From Chara braunii (taxonomy: Eukaryota; Streptophyta; Charophyceae; Charales; Characeae): a stretch of DNA of 29,048 nucleotides. Position numbers and translations under genes: made by a program. Of this stretch, positions 1-9,248 are shown in pieces. Location: contig BFEA01000088.1 in the NCBI GenBank assembly GCA_003427395.1, positions 1,460,283-1,489,330 on the forward strand, in the 5' to 3' direction. The notes beneath the pieces were generated by a model, which was not told where the DNA came from, did not search any database, and saw only the letters and a list, made by a program, of their open reading frames with translations. Within the stretch, counting starts at the first letter, position 1. Each line of letters begins with the position of its first letter.

Positions 1-33
1 GCAATAGAAAACAACAATGCCCCCCAAAAAAAT

Positions 34-70
34 ATGGGCGTGTAGGGTTTTTTGAGCCCTACACGCCCAT
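34..70. repeat. 14-bp perfect palindromic hairpin in an A/T-rich setting
   Basis: Bases 34-47 (ATGGGCGTGTAGGG) are the exact reverse complement of 57-70, with a 9-base loop. Flanking A and T runs (26-32 and 72-78) can extend the stem after one mismatch. A CGGCCG-rich stretch follows at 131-210. A closely similar stem (GGGGTGTAGG/CCTACACCCC) recurs at 11372-11402. The function is unknown; it could be a foldback element or the end of a repeat family. Confidence 0.75.
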
Positions 71-297
71 TTTTTTTATTTTTTTTTTCATGCGTTAGAA
101 AAAAAAAACAAATCCTGCACCAAACTTGGCTGGTCGGCCGAGGCCGAACCTGGCCGATTCGGCTGTCGGGCCGCGGTTGATTTCCCCCCCCCGGCCGCGG
201 CCGGGCGTGCAACATAGGTTCTCGCCGGATCGGTGGGGCTTCAATCCTCGCTCGACGATCCAACGGGCAACCTCGCTTGGAGAGAGCAGGACAAACC

Positions 298-1101
298 ATG
301 TCTACGCGAGCCGGTGCCCGTGGTAAGAAGCGGGACATCGTCCCGCAGGACATTGAAGGGTGGGAAACGGGTCGGCGCTATGTCCCCAAGGCGAAGAGTG
401 TTCGTTTGGACGGTGGTTCTGGAAGCCTGGCTCCTCGTCGACCGCACGGTTGGGCGATAGCAGCGGAAGGCGACGACGATGACGTCTTCACAACGGAGGA
501 AGAACCGGTGGAGGCGACCGTGTCTGCACTGCGGGAGAGTGGTCGCCAACGTTCGTATGATCAAAGCGTTGGCAAAAGGATGCGGGCGCCGGCACCCGAG
601 ACGCATCACGTGTGTGCCCGCGAAACGCGCCGCGAAACGCGGACAGAGGAGGCCGTCGTCGATGTCGGCGACGATGATGACGAGCAGTTGGAACTACGTC
701 GCCCGTGCAATGTCACCCAAGGGACCACGGCGACAACAGTGAGGGCACGCGACACCATTGACGAAAGGCCACCTCAAGGTAGACTGCCTGGCACACCGCC
801 TCAGTTGCGTCTGCGCACCCATGTTGAAAGGGGAGGGTCGCTCGAACGCAGCGACCGGGGGGAAGTCCTGGCAGACGTGCGCGCAATTGGGGGCGAGGCA
901 GTCGGTGCTGCGGGTGCGGGTACTTCATGCATGGTGGCCCCCATAACGAGGGCTAGAGAGGATGCGCAATTCGAGTGGGAGGTGGCGCGTGGCAAGAACA
1001 GAAACGATCGGGAGGATGACGACCCGCTTTTGAGCCGGGTACGAAGGGGAGCCATGGCGAAATATCACATCGACCTTGCCCGACTGTGGGTTGATGAATA
1101 A
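298..1101 (+). CDS. Hypothetical protein, probably the N-terminal part of a broken repeat-family gene
   Basis: The open frame is 267 codons from the ATG at 298, which has A at -3 and is the first ATG of the frame; the frame opens slightly earlier only at a non-ATG codon. The product is hydrophilic and low in complexity, with acidic runs (GDDDDVF, GDDDDEQL, REDDDPLLSRVRR) and arginine-rich stretches. There is no signal peptide, membrane segment or recognisable catalytic domain. It stops just after LARLWVDE. About 100 bases later an integrase fragment begins, followed by ORF pieces with a comparable composition. I infer that this is the front part of one gene whose middle was replaced by retroelement sequence. 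The family is not recognised, and the ORF may not be expressed. Confidence 0.4.
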   Translation: MSTRAGARGKKRDIVPQDIEGWETGRRYVPKAKSVRLDGGSGSLAPRRPHGWAIAAEGDDDDVFTTEEEPVEATVSALRESGRQRSYDQSVGKRMRAPAPETHHVCARETRRETRTEEAVVDVGDDDDEQLELRRPCNVTQGTTATTVRARDTIDERPPQGRLPGTPPQLRLRTHVERGGSLERSDRGEVLADVRAIGGEAVGAAGAGTSCMVAPITRAREDAQFEWEVARGKNRNDREDDDPLLSRVRRGAMAKYHIDLARLWVDE

Positions 1102-1199
1102 GTTTTTTGGACGACGGGGGAGGGTCGAAGACTATATAGCATTGTTCACGAAACGGGAGAGTATTTTGTTGCCATTGCCAACGATTTTTAAACACCTCT

Positions 1200-1310
1200 C
1201 GTCCTTCGGAGCACCCTTTGACAATTGTTAGTGATAGAGATAGCAGATTCATGGGCGAGCACTGGCTACAATTAATGGAGCGTCTTCATGTCGCATCCAG
1301 CACAAAGCTA
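1200..1310 (+). pseudogene. Ty3/gypsy integrase core fragment
   Basis: In the frame starting at 1200 the translation contains TIVSDRDSRFMGEHW followed by LQLMERL. This matches the second-aspartate block of Ty3/gypsy integrases, usually written (I/V)SDRDxRF...FW..L. The first aspartate region and the HPQTxGQxE block that carries the catalytic glutamate are absent. Downstream the same frame runs directly into an unrelated sequence (VADPAQLQQAI). It is therefore a fragment of about 30 codons, not a gene. It is a different integrase from the more complete copy at 24.7-25.3 kb, whose equivalent block reads VMDRGSEFM. Confidence 0.7.
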
Positions 1311-2066
1311 ACCAGTGTCGCCGATCCCGCACAGCTGCAGCAAGCAATCTCCCGTGTGGCGCCAATGGAGAATATAGCTCTGCGCGTTTTGCACGAGTGG
1401 GTGTTCAAGTCCGCGAACAACCCCAGAGGTTACAGTCTGGCTTTCCAGTACGTGCTGGAGTCCGTCGCGACGGACATTGCGTGTGCTATGTAGTACGACG
1501 AGGAGTGGAGTAACGTCGTTAGTGCAGCAGTGTGCGCGCACACGATAGACATGTGCATGGACTTGCCACTGGTTCGCGGGTGGCAACATCGAGGACAAAC
1601 CAAAAGACGACGACATGGCAACGTACCAGGAGTCCACCGTCATATGCATTGCGCATGCGTTCCAGGCCGCGGTTCAAATGGGTGCGAACGTCGACGGTGG
1701 GTTTATCTCACACGACCGTCTTTCGTGGGTTGCTGACTGCTTTAGACGTTTGTTCATGCGGTTGATGCGGATGGTGGGAGATGATTTGCACAACCACTAC
1801 GAAGCTTTTTACTTCGCCAAGCTCGTGGTGAAGCCCACGCTCATCGCGTCCATGCATCGCTCCTTTGAACATAGATGAAGAGGCTTGGGAAGGCGAACGC
1901 AACCTTCGGAGAATATCCCAAGTACATCCCTGAATGGGTACCCTGCAACATCGTTTTCGGCCACGACGCGAGCATACCAGGGCCGAGGGATGCGAAGAGG
2001 CTGGATTTGTTGGGTACGGGGACCCCGGAGGAGGAGAACGACGACGGTCGAAAAGATGACGCGTAG
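1311..2066 (+). pseudogene. Decayed hypothetical gene, C-terminal part
   Basis: Three reading-frame pieces follow one another. 1311-1493 runs to HEWVFKSANNPRG...ATDIACAM and ends at TAG; the frame continues past the stop as YDEEWSNVV. 1615-1878 (MATYQESTVICIAHAF...KPTLIASMHRSFEHR) is in another frame. 1875-2066 (FGEYPKYIPEWVPCNIVFGHDA...EEENDDGRKDDA) is back in the first frame. The pieces read as one globular protein with an acidic tail, broken by one nonsense codon and two frameshifts. No known family is recognised. Together with 298-1101 it may be one gene of a repeat family into which an integrase fragment was inserted or copied. Confidence 0.5.
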
Positions 2067-3216
2067 GGGGGCAGCGTGGGCGAGACGTTCGACACAGGAG
2101 AGGGAAGTGGATGGGGGAGTCGCCAGCGCACGGAGATGTGTGGGTGCGCATATGCACGTTCAGCTTGGTAGTTGTGACGGGCTTGTCGTTGGTTGTGCAC
2201 TTGTTTAGTGTGTCGCTCCTGCAGGTGACGAGTGACGATTTAGGGCGTTCACTTCGGCAGGGGGCTTAATTAATTTCAATCGTCGTGTTTGGTGTTGTTA
2301 TCATCTCAACTTGCTGCGAAAGAACAGAAATGCGTGAAGAGCGCACCCTTTTTTTAATCATGCGTCCGCTGTTTTCATGACTTCGCTGGCATGAGTGAAT
2401 GATGATTGCATGCACACCATTGATGTTCGTTTTTTTCTCATGTGATTGTTGTTCGTTTGGGTGGTTTATGTAGATGTTCTACTGGCACCAACAACTGTTT
2501 TCATTTTTGTTTTAACAATCGAAGAAAGGCAATCCACACAATGGGGATGAGCACACAAGGTCGAAGGGCACTTGTTATGAAATGCAATGCCACATTTTAT
2601 CTTCTTCCACATTTGTTCTCGCATGAAAATAACAATAGATAGAAGAACAACAAATCACCCCTCGCCACAGCTACCCGGAAAAGACGATTTGAATAACGCA
2701 AGGACAATAGAAAATTGAGTACTGTTTGTTCAATAGGGCAACATAATTTAATGCAGGGGCGACAAGTTTCAGCCCTTCCCACACAATCCACCTACACTCT
2801 ATATTCACGATGGTCGCCACGTGTCAACAAAAACGGTGCATATGTCATTGAGACCTCGCACTACACTGTATCTCCAGCACACAATGGAAAACCCCATGGT
2901 GGGCTGCCTAAACAAGTGCTGTGCACAACCGCGCATTGCGACGCTCAGAAACTAAAACCATCCCAAAAAACTTCGAACCCCAAGGCACGCACAAACACTT
3001 CGTTCAGGCCGGGACGAAATGACGGATCTGCCCTCCTCAGCCTCCTGCCAACACTGCAGTGATTAGACATCCACGTGCTGCCGTCCACCATGCCAACACG
3101 ACTCAATTGTGTTTCATTCGTTCCGCTAGATCACCCCGCAGGGCCAACGTTTCGTCTGTCGAAGTAATCATTGACACAGGTTGAAGGGGCTTTTGAATCC
3201 CTAGGTCCATACATCG
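2067..3216. other. No recognisable gene
   Basis: The sequence is T-rich and of mixed composition, with no ORF that looks like a protein, no RNA gene and no clear repeat. It may contain the 3' flank of the Harbinger element transcribed toward it, but I could not define terminal inverted repeats or a TWA target duplication. Confidence 0.4.
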
Positions 3217-4281
3217 TCACACACCATTAGTGTCCACCTCCCATAGCAGATTCTCGTCGAATGGAATTCCAACATCGATCAGTATGTTGTGCAGTATACA
3301 GACAACGGTGAACTGCTGCAGGAGCGTGTCCAGGTTCGTCTTCTGCGTCCACAGAAACAGCCGCCACATGCCCTTCAGCCTGCCGAACGCCCTGTTCACC
3401 GCTCCCCTCGCCACCTTCTGCTCATTGTCAAACCGCTCCTCCTCGATGTGCTGATTGATGCCTCCGTACGAGACGACCATCCATTCTGAAGGGGGGTAGC
3501 CATTATCCGCCAAAACGTAGCCGTTCTCCGCACCCCGAACGGGAGTGTTGCAAGGGGATGACGGGACGACCTCGACTCCGCGCGCTGCCACAGGCTGGAC
3601 AACTGGAGCACCCTGATGTCGTGCCAGCTACCCGGGTATCCCCTGTGCACGTCGAGCACACGCAAGTCCAAGTTGACGACAACCTGCCCGACGATGGAGA
3701 AACGGCACTTCCTGTTATTATTAATAGTAGTTTTCGCTCGGGGTGTTCGCCGGCTTGTCCATGTAGATGTGAGTACAGTCAATGCAACCGTGGCAATTGG
3801 GGAACCCTTTATCAGCTAACGGCCGTAGAACGACGAGTTTGCGAGCTCCAGTCGGCCAGGCAATCATCTCTCCATACACCCGGACCAGCGCGGCAGTCAC
3901 GTCACGGACAGCAACCAGGCTAGAAGCCCTGCCAATCCCGAAGTTGCACGCGGTACTCTCGTACGTCTCCCCCGATGCCCACCTGTACGGTGCGTATGCC
4001 ACAATCTGGTGCGGCTGCAAAGTCTTCCTGTAGAACGTCACCCGCCGCTGAAGATGAGGCGCACATGCCTCCATGATTTTTCGGAACACTCGCGGCGACA
4101 TGCGTAGCTTCTCCCGGAAGTAGTCGTCTGTCGCTTCGTCGCATTGCCTGAGGTCTACCCACGTGCCTCCAGTCCTGCGCTTCATAAAATTCCTTGTGGC
4201 CCAGGGAACTCCTAAGGAGTGTCTAAGAAGGCCCTTAGTTAGGGTTGTGGCAATACTCAAACCAGGACTTCTTCTGCTCAC
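3217..4281 (-). pseudogene. PIF/Harbinger (DDE_Tnp_4-type) transposase, frameshifted
   Basis: This would be a nuclear transposase that cuts and pastes PIF/Harbinger DNA elements. Read leftward, three frame segments form one protein. 4281-3721 has an N-terminal region (FREKLRMSPRVFRKIMEAC) and the first catalytic aspartate in HGCIDCTHI. 3782-about 3590 has VDLRVLDVH-like text read here as NLDLRVLDVHRGYPGSWHDIRVL-type motif, carrying the second aspartate. 3591-3217 has YVLADNGYPPSEW and ARGAVNRAFGRLKGMWR, then CILHNIL. The frame shifts by one near an AAT run at about 3722 and back at about 3590. Family members normally have glutamate in the last motif (vvErafGrLK), but the codon here is AAC (Asn). 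The frameshifts and this change make the copy inactive. The extreme N-terminus is uncertain because the first frame opens with GTG. Downstream the sequence runs to the artificial adapter at 4332, so the 5' side may be incomplete. Confidence 0.85.
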
Positions 4282-4331
4282 TTCTGGTGCGGAATTGCAG
4301 TCAGATACAAGGAAAGCAAGGTGTGTGTGTG

Positions 4332-4369
4332 CTGTCTCTTATACACATCTAGATGTGTATAAGAGACAG
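4332..4369. other. Nextera mate-pair junction adapter left in the assembly
   Basis: The 19-mer CTGTCTCTTATACACATCT at 4332-4350 is followed directly by its perfect reverse complement at 4351-4369. This 38-base palindrome is the known transposase mosaic-end junction formed when mate-pair fragments are circularised. It is not genomic. Sequences on the two sides of 4350/4351 may come from places kilobases apart, or the adapter may mark a mis-join. Confidence 0.97.
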
Positions 4370-4465
4370 GGCATGTGGCCTACCCGTGGGTCTGTGTGGG
4401 CCCTGGCCTTCGTCCCAGAGTCACTTAGGCAGAAATGGAAATATGCCGAATTGGCATGATGATTN

Positions 4466-4531
<66 letters not shown>
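4466..4531. repeat. (GA)n microsatellite next to a single N
   Basis: About 33 uninterrupted GA units follow an ambiguous base at 4465. The length is likely unreliable in a short-read assembly. Confidence 0.95.
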
Positions 4532-4533
<2 letters not shown>

Positions 4534-4636
4534 AGCGAGCCCGAGCTCTTGGGCACACCTCTCTGCATGTTAGGGGTGCATATCCATTAGTGTGAAAGCA
4601 GAAAGATGATCCGCAGCAGGGGTACAATGAAAGTAG

Positions 4637-5033
4637 GGATACTTGGTGGAAAGCGCCCAGGACAAAACCTTTTCGGTTTTGGGCGCCGAAACTAACGGCC
4701 CAAAAGTCTTCCACTTGCGTAAAAGGCGCCTTCGGGCCATGGCCAGAGCTCCGTCGGCCTATTTTTACTGGAGAATGAATCTGGCTCTGATTTGCAGCCA
4801 GATTCATAAACCAGTAGGGCCATTATTTTTCAAAATACCGTATTTGGGCCTCCTTCTGTCTTCCAGGGGTACCACCCTTGGCCCCTGATTCATGATCCAG
4901 TAGGGCCGTTGGAACAACACCTGCGCGGGTAGTACCCCACATCGAAAAGTTTGGGCTTGTAGTACGAAACGACAGAGCTTTCGGCACCCAAAACTGCAAA
5001 GGTTTTGGCATGGGTGCTTTTCACCAATTATCC
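4637..5033. mobile_element. Foldback or MITE-like element, about 0.4 kb
   Basis: The left arm (4637-4691, beginning GGATACTTGGTGGAAAGCGC) is matched in inverse by 4976-5033. The reverse complement of the right arm begins GGATAATTGGTGAAAAGCAC. Both contain a CAAAACC...GTTTTGGGYGCCGAAA core. The arms are about 57 bp and roughly 80 per cent alike by eye. Inside, GATTCATRAWCCAGTAGGGCC occurs twice (about 4802 and 4888). There is no coding frame. The structure fits a non-autonomous inverted-repeat transposon; no target-site duplication is obvious. Confidence 0.6.
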
Positions 5034-7113
5034 GTTGAAAATGGATTTTGCTGTTGCAAAATGAGGGCCGACTCACACTAGCTAAGGGCCTTTAATTGCA
5101 AAATAACTAAAAATTGATTGATGGTCGGGCCAGTCCCACAAGGCAGGGAAAGTGGCGAAAGCAGCAAAAGGGCTATCAAATGTCAGCGGCCTGGCGGGCC
5201 GCGGGGAAGGGCATTTTGTTACCACCTCACCTCTGGAGGGCTGTGGAGGTGGTAGCACTTTTTTTTTTTTTTTTCAGTTTGAGAGTTTGTGAAAGGAAAT
5301 TTGAAATGAACTTTTAAATTGTTGAAAAAGAAAAAGTTGAAGGATTTGGGCGTTGCGTGGTGTGACCATGTGAGGCACCATTTTTTGGCAATTGCGGGAA
5401 ATTTTGAGTGTCTTTTGTGACTAGCGGCCGCTATGTGACTGGGTGGGGTGGCATTTCAGCAAAATTGGGATAGCAAAATTCGCAGATTTTGCTGCTACGC
5501 CACCCTTGTGTTAGTACGCCCTGAGTACTGGGGCATTTGGAGAACTTGAATCTTTGGTACCTGGTAGGGGTATACTGAAAGAATGACTGGCGCAGTTGAC
5601 ATGTGGGGTACTTTGCCAATTTAAGCGATAGTCAGAATCTGATGGGCATTCCACTCTACCCAGGCCCCAGGTGTTTATTGGGGCATTCTACCATTTCTGT
5701 GGTCTTTCTGGGCCAAAAATGCATTGACAATTTTTTTTTTTTTGCTTAAAAGTCAAAACCGTATTGCAAATTGTACTAATAACAATTCTTGATTCTGGAT
5801 CCTTGACTTTCACTTCGGGACCCGACTTTGACCCATGAACTTTCACTTTGACCCGACTTTGACCCATGAGCTTTCACTTCGACCCGACTTTGACCCGTAG
5901 TGAAACGTTCTATTCAGCCGTAACAAGTGGCATGAACTTTGAGTTTCACTTTGGGACCCGACTGTGACCGATGAACTGTGAGTTTCACTTTGGGACCCGA
6001 CTTTGCATCGTGAACTTCGACTTTCACTTTGAAATTCTTTTTTGTTCTTATACGACAACTACATCAGAGCCTCTTTTGGCGAGGTGGAAAATGACTGCGC
6101 CCAAGCTTTGCTGAAGTGCGACTGAGACCTTTTTTTTTGTTGTTGTTTTGGCTGGCACAGCCAGCCATTTTGGTCCCGTGGTGCCCGTCCTCCAAAGAAT
6201 GCGGTATGCGTGGTATTTCCATTTCGAGTTTGCCTGTGAAAGGTAGAGGTGGTTTGCTGTGATGGTATTCACCTTGGTTCCTTGCAGTCGCCCTAAAAGT
6301 ATTCAGTGCATCTGGTCGCGTTCAGGATTTGAACTGATGATCTGGATGCTAACTCTCACTTGTATGTAGCGTCCGATCCACATGGGTTGGATATGGGTTA
6401 ATGGGGGCCGGGATGTGTTTTTTTTTTTGTTTTTTTTGTTTTTTGTTTGTAAACGAGTGAAGGTCTTGGTTGGATGTCATACATTGTCAAGTATTGTGTG
6501 CACAGATGGACGCTGTAGACACCCCTCTCTCTCTCTCTCTCTCTCATCAAGCGTGGCTTTTTCGCGCTGCTGTGTGCAGGGCTTCTGCATATTAAGTGGA
6601 TGTGCTCGAGATACATGGCGACAACGGAAAGCGCGCATTTTTATGGTGGTGCTTGACTCTGGCAGCTTGCACAGAGACAGACAAAGGAGACATCATCGTC
6701 AGCTCGACGTCTTTATGGTGGTCCCAGAGACATTCGCACCTTTGGACTATCCGAGACAATGCGACACGGAGTGTCTCTGCTAGGACACTCCCTAGTGTCC
6801 TCGCTTCTGTGAGGTGTCCGTACCTTATTCCCCCGAGCACAAGACCCGGCGGCTATAATAGCCGTATTTTTACTATTTTGTGCATTCTGGCCAATACAGA
6901 TATAATAGGAGATTATAAGCCCACACCTAGCATATCACCGATATTGGGAGGTCTTGTTGTTATTGTTAGACAGTCCCCTGTTGTTGTCCTTGTAGTGAAC
7001 ACAAGACCTGCTCGGAGGTCGCTATAGCTGCAGCTCCATTTACTACATCATTCTGGGCAAAATATAGATATTATGATCAGGCATTGTGTTCTGGAGAAGT
7101 AGGTAGTGCCGTT
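5034..7113. other. No recognisable gene; low-complexity and decayed sequence
   Basis: Contents visible: T runs at about 5261-5274, 5731-5743 and 6418-6440; a perfect palindrome TAGCGGCCGCTA at about 5423; the minisatellite listed separately; a short (CT)n at about 6526-6544; and a perfect 8-bp stem AGGACACT/AGTGTCCT at about 6782-6801. The ORFs are short and lack protein-like composition. A pol III B-box-like string (minus strand, about 6325-6340, GTTCAAATCC) is the only RNA-gene hint and does not fold as a tRNA. Confidence 0.5.
5806..6030. repeat. Degenerate minisatellite, 31-40 bp period
   Basis: The motif CCCGACTTTGACCCATGARC plus TTTCACTTTG recurs. CCCGACTTT starts at 5821, 5852 and 5883 (spacing exactly 31), then variants start at 5957 and 5997 (spacing 40). 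Roughly six to seven units are recognisable. No protein is encoded. Confidence 0.75.
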
Positions 7114-7207
7114 CCTGCTGCTGTGAGGTCTCACTCGGTTCGCTCCATCTCACCACAGTGCCTGCTGCTGTGAGGTCTCACTCAGTTTGCTCCATCTCAC
7201 CACAGTG
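7114..7207. repeat. 47-bp tandem duplication upstream of the cystinosin gene
   Basis: Copy 1 (7114-7160) and copy 2 (7161-7207) both start CCTGCTGCTGTGAGGTCTCA and end CCATCTCACCACAGTG. I see only two mismatches. The duplication lies 145 bp before the likely start codon, so it could be in the promoter or 5' UTR. Confidence 0.9.
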
Positions 7208-7295
7208 ACTTTGTTCGGGCTCGGAGGTGGCTGAGGATCCGACTCTCGCACCGGGGTCATTGTTACGGGAAAGGCGCTACAGGAGAAGGAGGCTG

Positions 7296-7322
7296 AAGAG
7301 GAGGAGGAGGAGGAGGAGGAGG
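7296..7322. repeat. (GAG)n microsatellite in the 5' leader
   Basis: About nine GAG/GGA units end about 30 bp before the cystinosin ATG. They probably lie in the 5' UTR. Confidence 0.85.
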
Positions 7323-7351
7323 GGTGGGATTGAATGCAAGAGGGTGGAGTA

Positions 7352-8284
7352 ATGGACCCTTCTCCCTCAGACCTGTTGGTAGTAGACGCCCAGTGGCAAT
7401 CTCCGCTTCTGTACTTCCTTTACAATAACCTGGGCTGGCTGGCTTTCACTGTTTGGTCCATCAGTTTCTACCCACAAGTGCTCCTCAACTACCGGAGAAA
7501 GAGCGTGGAAGGCCTGAACTTCGATTTTGTCATTTTCAATCTGACAAAGCACTCAACGTATTGCATTTTCAACATTGCACTGTTCTTTTCACCCGTTGTG
7601 CAGCAGCAGTACCGCATGCGGTATGGTGAGAGGGAGCTTATCCCAGTCTCGGCGAGCGATGTAGCGTTCTCGGTCCACGCTGTCACTCTTACTGTAGTCA
7701 CTGCACTGCAGCTGCTGATTTTCCCCAAGGGTGGGCAGACCGTTTCGCGAACCGCCATTTGGATTACAATCGGAGCGTGGGCAGTGGGACTCGTCGGCGT
7801 CCTCCTGGCCATCGACGGGGAATTAACATGGCTTTCGTCTGCGACGCTCTTCAATTACATCCAGGTGGTAATGACTTCCATCAAGTACATTCCCCAAGCA
7901 TGGATGAATTACAAGCGGCGAAGCACGGTCGGCTGGTCGATCGGCAACATACTGTTAGACCTTACGGGAGCGGTATCGGGGCTTGCGCAGATGTTCCTTC
8001 AGTCGATCGATCAGAAGTCCTTTAAGAACTTTGCTGGAAATGCTGGAAAGTTGGGCCTTACGGGTGAGACGATTATGTTCGACCTCCTGTTTGTCGTACA
8101 ACATTACTACCTTTACTCAGACAAACAGAGGGCAATGGACGGCGAGGGCGGTGGGACGAGTCCTGTTCCGCTCCTGCATGACCACCGGGAGTCGGAACAA
8201 TCACCGGCCGAAGGCATTGCCTCCCTGTCCCACCGGCATTATAAAGGGTATTCCAGTACCCAAGACCTTGAGAAGGGTGAGTAG
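7352..8284 (+). CDS. Cystinosin-family cystine/H+ symporter (PQ-loop protein)
   Basis: Cystinosin exports cystine from lysosomes or plant vacuoles, driven by the proton gradient. The 310-residue protein is uninterrupted and has about seven hydrophobic segments. It has both PQ-loop signatures: SISFYPQVLLNYRRKSVEGL near residue 40 and IKYIPQAWMNYKRRSTVGWS near residue 190. LNFDFVIFNLTKHS and NILLDLTG retain the aspartates at positions linked to proton coupling in human cystinosin. LTKHS, DVAFS.HAV, QSIDQ and NAGKLGL-type motifs resemble plant homologues. The ATG at 7352 (G at -3, G at +4) is preferred; an in-frame ATG at 7334 has a weaker context and would add six residues. The long glycosylated luminal N-terminus of the animal protein is absent, as in plants. 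The acidic C-terminal tail after PLLHDHRES is longer than in land plants and ends in a minisatellite unit. No intron interrupts the frame. A GGTGAGTAG overlaps the stop, so a donor site and a further exon cannot be excluded. Confidence 0.93.
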   Translation: MDPSPSDLLVVDAQWQSPLLYFLYNNLGWLAFTVWSISFYPQVLLNYRRKSVEGLNFDFVIFNLTKHSTYCIFNIALFFSPVVQQQYRMRYGERELIPVSASDVAFSVHAVTLTVVTALQLLIFPKGGQTVSRTAIWITIGAWAVGLVGVLLAIDGELTWLSSATLFNYIQVVMTSIKYIPQAWMNYKRRSTVGWSIGNILLDLTGAVSGLAQMFLQSIDQKSFKNFAGNAGKLGLTGETIMFDLLFVVQHYYLYSDKQRAMDGEGGGTSPVPLLHDHRESEQSPAEGIASLSHRHYKGYSSTQDLEKGE

Positions 8285-8642
8285 TTCACCCTTGCCCCTT
8301 GAGACGGCTGACGACATGTTTACGCAATCTATGCTGTGAGCATTGTTCTTCTTGTCCTTTTGCATGCTTTGGGTGTGCTATCTCCACAAACAAAAAAAGG
8401 CTGACGACCTCACCCAGGCACCTTGAGGAGGATGAGTAGGTTAGCCCACTACCTTGAGGAGGCTGGGTAGTTTACCCCGCTGCCTTTACATGGCCGAGCA
8501 GCTTACCTAACCAGCTTGAGAAGGCGGAGGAGTTCACCCAGGCACCTTGAGAAGGTGGAGCAGCTGATGCAGGCAACTTGAGAGAGGGCTCTGCCTAGTT
8601 CACCCAGCGACCTTGAGAAGGCTAAGTCGTTCACCTATGCAC
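8267..8642. repeat. 31-bp-period minisatellite starting inside the cystinosin C-terminus
   Basis: The consensus is CTTGAGAAGGCTGAGTAGTT plus CACCCAGGCAC. Units start at 8267, 8298, 8391, 8422, 8453, 8484, 8515, 8546, 8577 and 8612. Spacing is exactly 31 except for the last step (35), and the decayed stretch 8329-8390 keeps the 31-bp phase. The first unit encodes the final residues (DLEKGE) and the stop of the cystinosin frame. Because 31 is not a multiple of three, each unit changes frame. Confidence 0.9.
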
Positions 8643-9190
8643 GTCGCACGTGCTGTCGCTGATGATCGGTGGACAGCGGACACGCGCAACTGCTAGTGAG
8701 CTAGGTGAACTGAAGAGATCTATGCTTGGGTTGTAATTCTGATATTATGAGTGGACAGGTGTGATTGATGATTGGTTAGCGCCGAACTTAGCGGTGCACG
8801 GCAACGATGATTGTCCGACTCAAGTCAAGTTGATAGAGGGACTGGTTCGGCTGAGGTGGTAGTTCCGCTCCCATCCTGCAGAGCAATCAGCAAGTAAAGG
8901 AGTGTCCTCCCGACACTCCCGTCAGCAGCATCGTAAGTGCCCTTCAAGTTCCAGTTCCCAGGACGCCTTCGAGAGCAGAGGATTTCGCCCCGGCGCGTCG
9001 GGCGGAGAGGTGGGCAGAAAGGTACCGTGAACGAACGCTGCAGTTGGTGTGGAGAGCGTTTGAGTTCACAGAGTCTGGACAACGTCAGATGCAGAGTCTT
9101 GCAGACAACTGTGTTAAGCGCTGGCCCCTCATGGGTTCTGAATAACGTAACAAAGGACAAGAAAGAAGGCCAGTGGAGTCTGAGTGGACA

Positions 9191-9192
<2 letters not shown>
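8643..9192. other. No recognisable gene
   Basis: Unique-looking sequence between the minisatellite and the CT microsatellites. The longest frames have no protein family resemblance. It may include 3' flanking sequence of cystinosin, but no polyadenylation signal stands out. Confidence 0.4.

Positions 9193-9248
<56 letters not shown>

Noticed and set aside
8267-8642. 31-bp repeats as a CRISPR-like array
   Set aside because: The units are contiguous without spacers and degenerate, in a eukaryotic context. The same holds for the 45- and 50-bp arrays.
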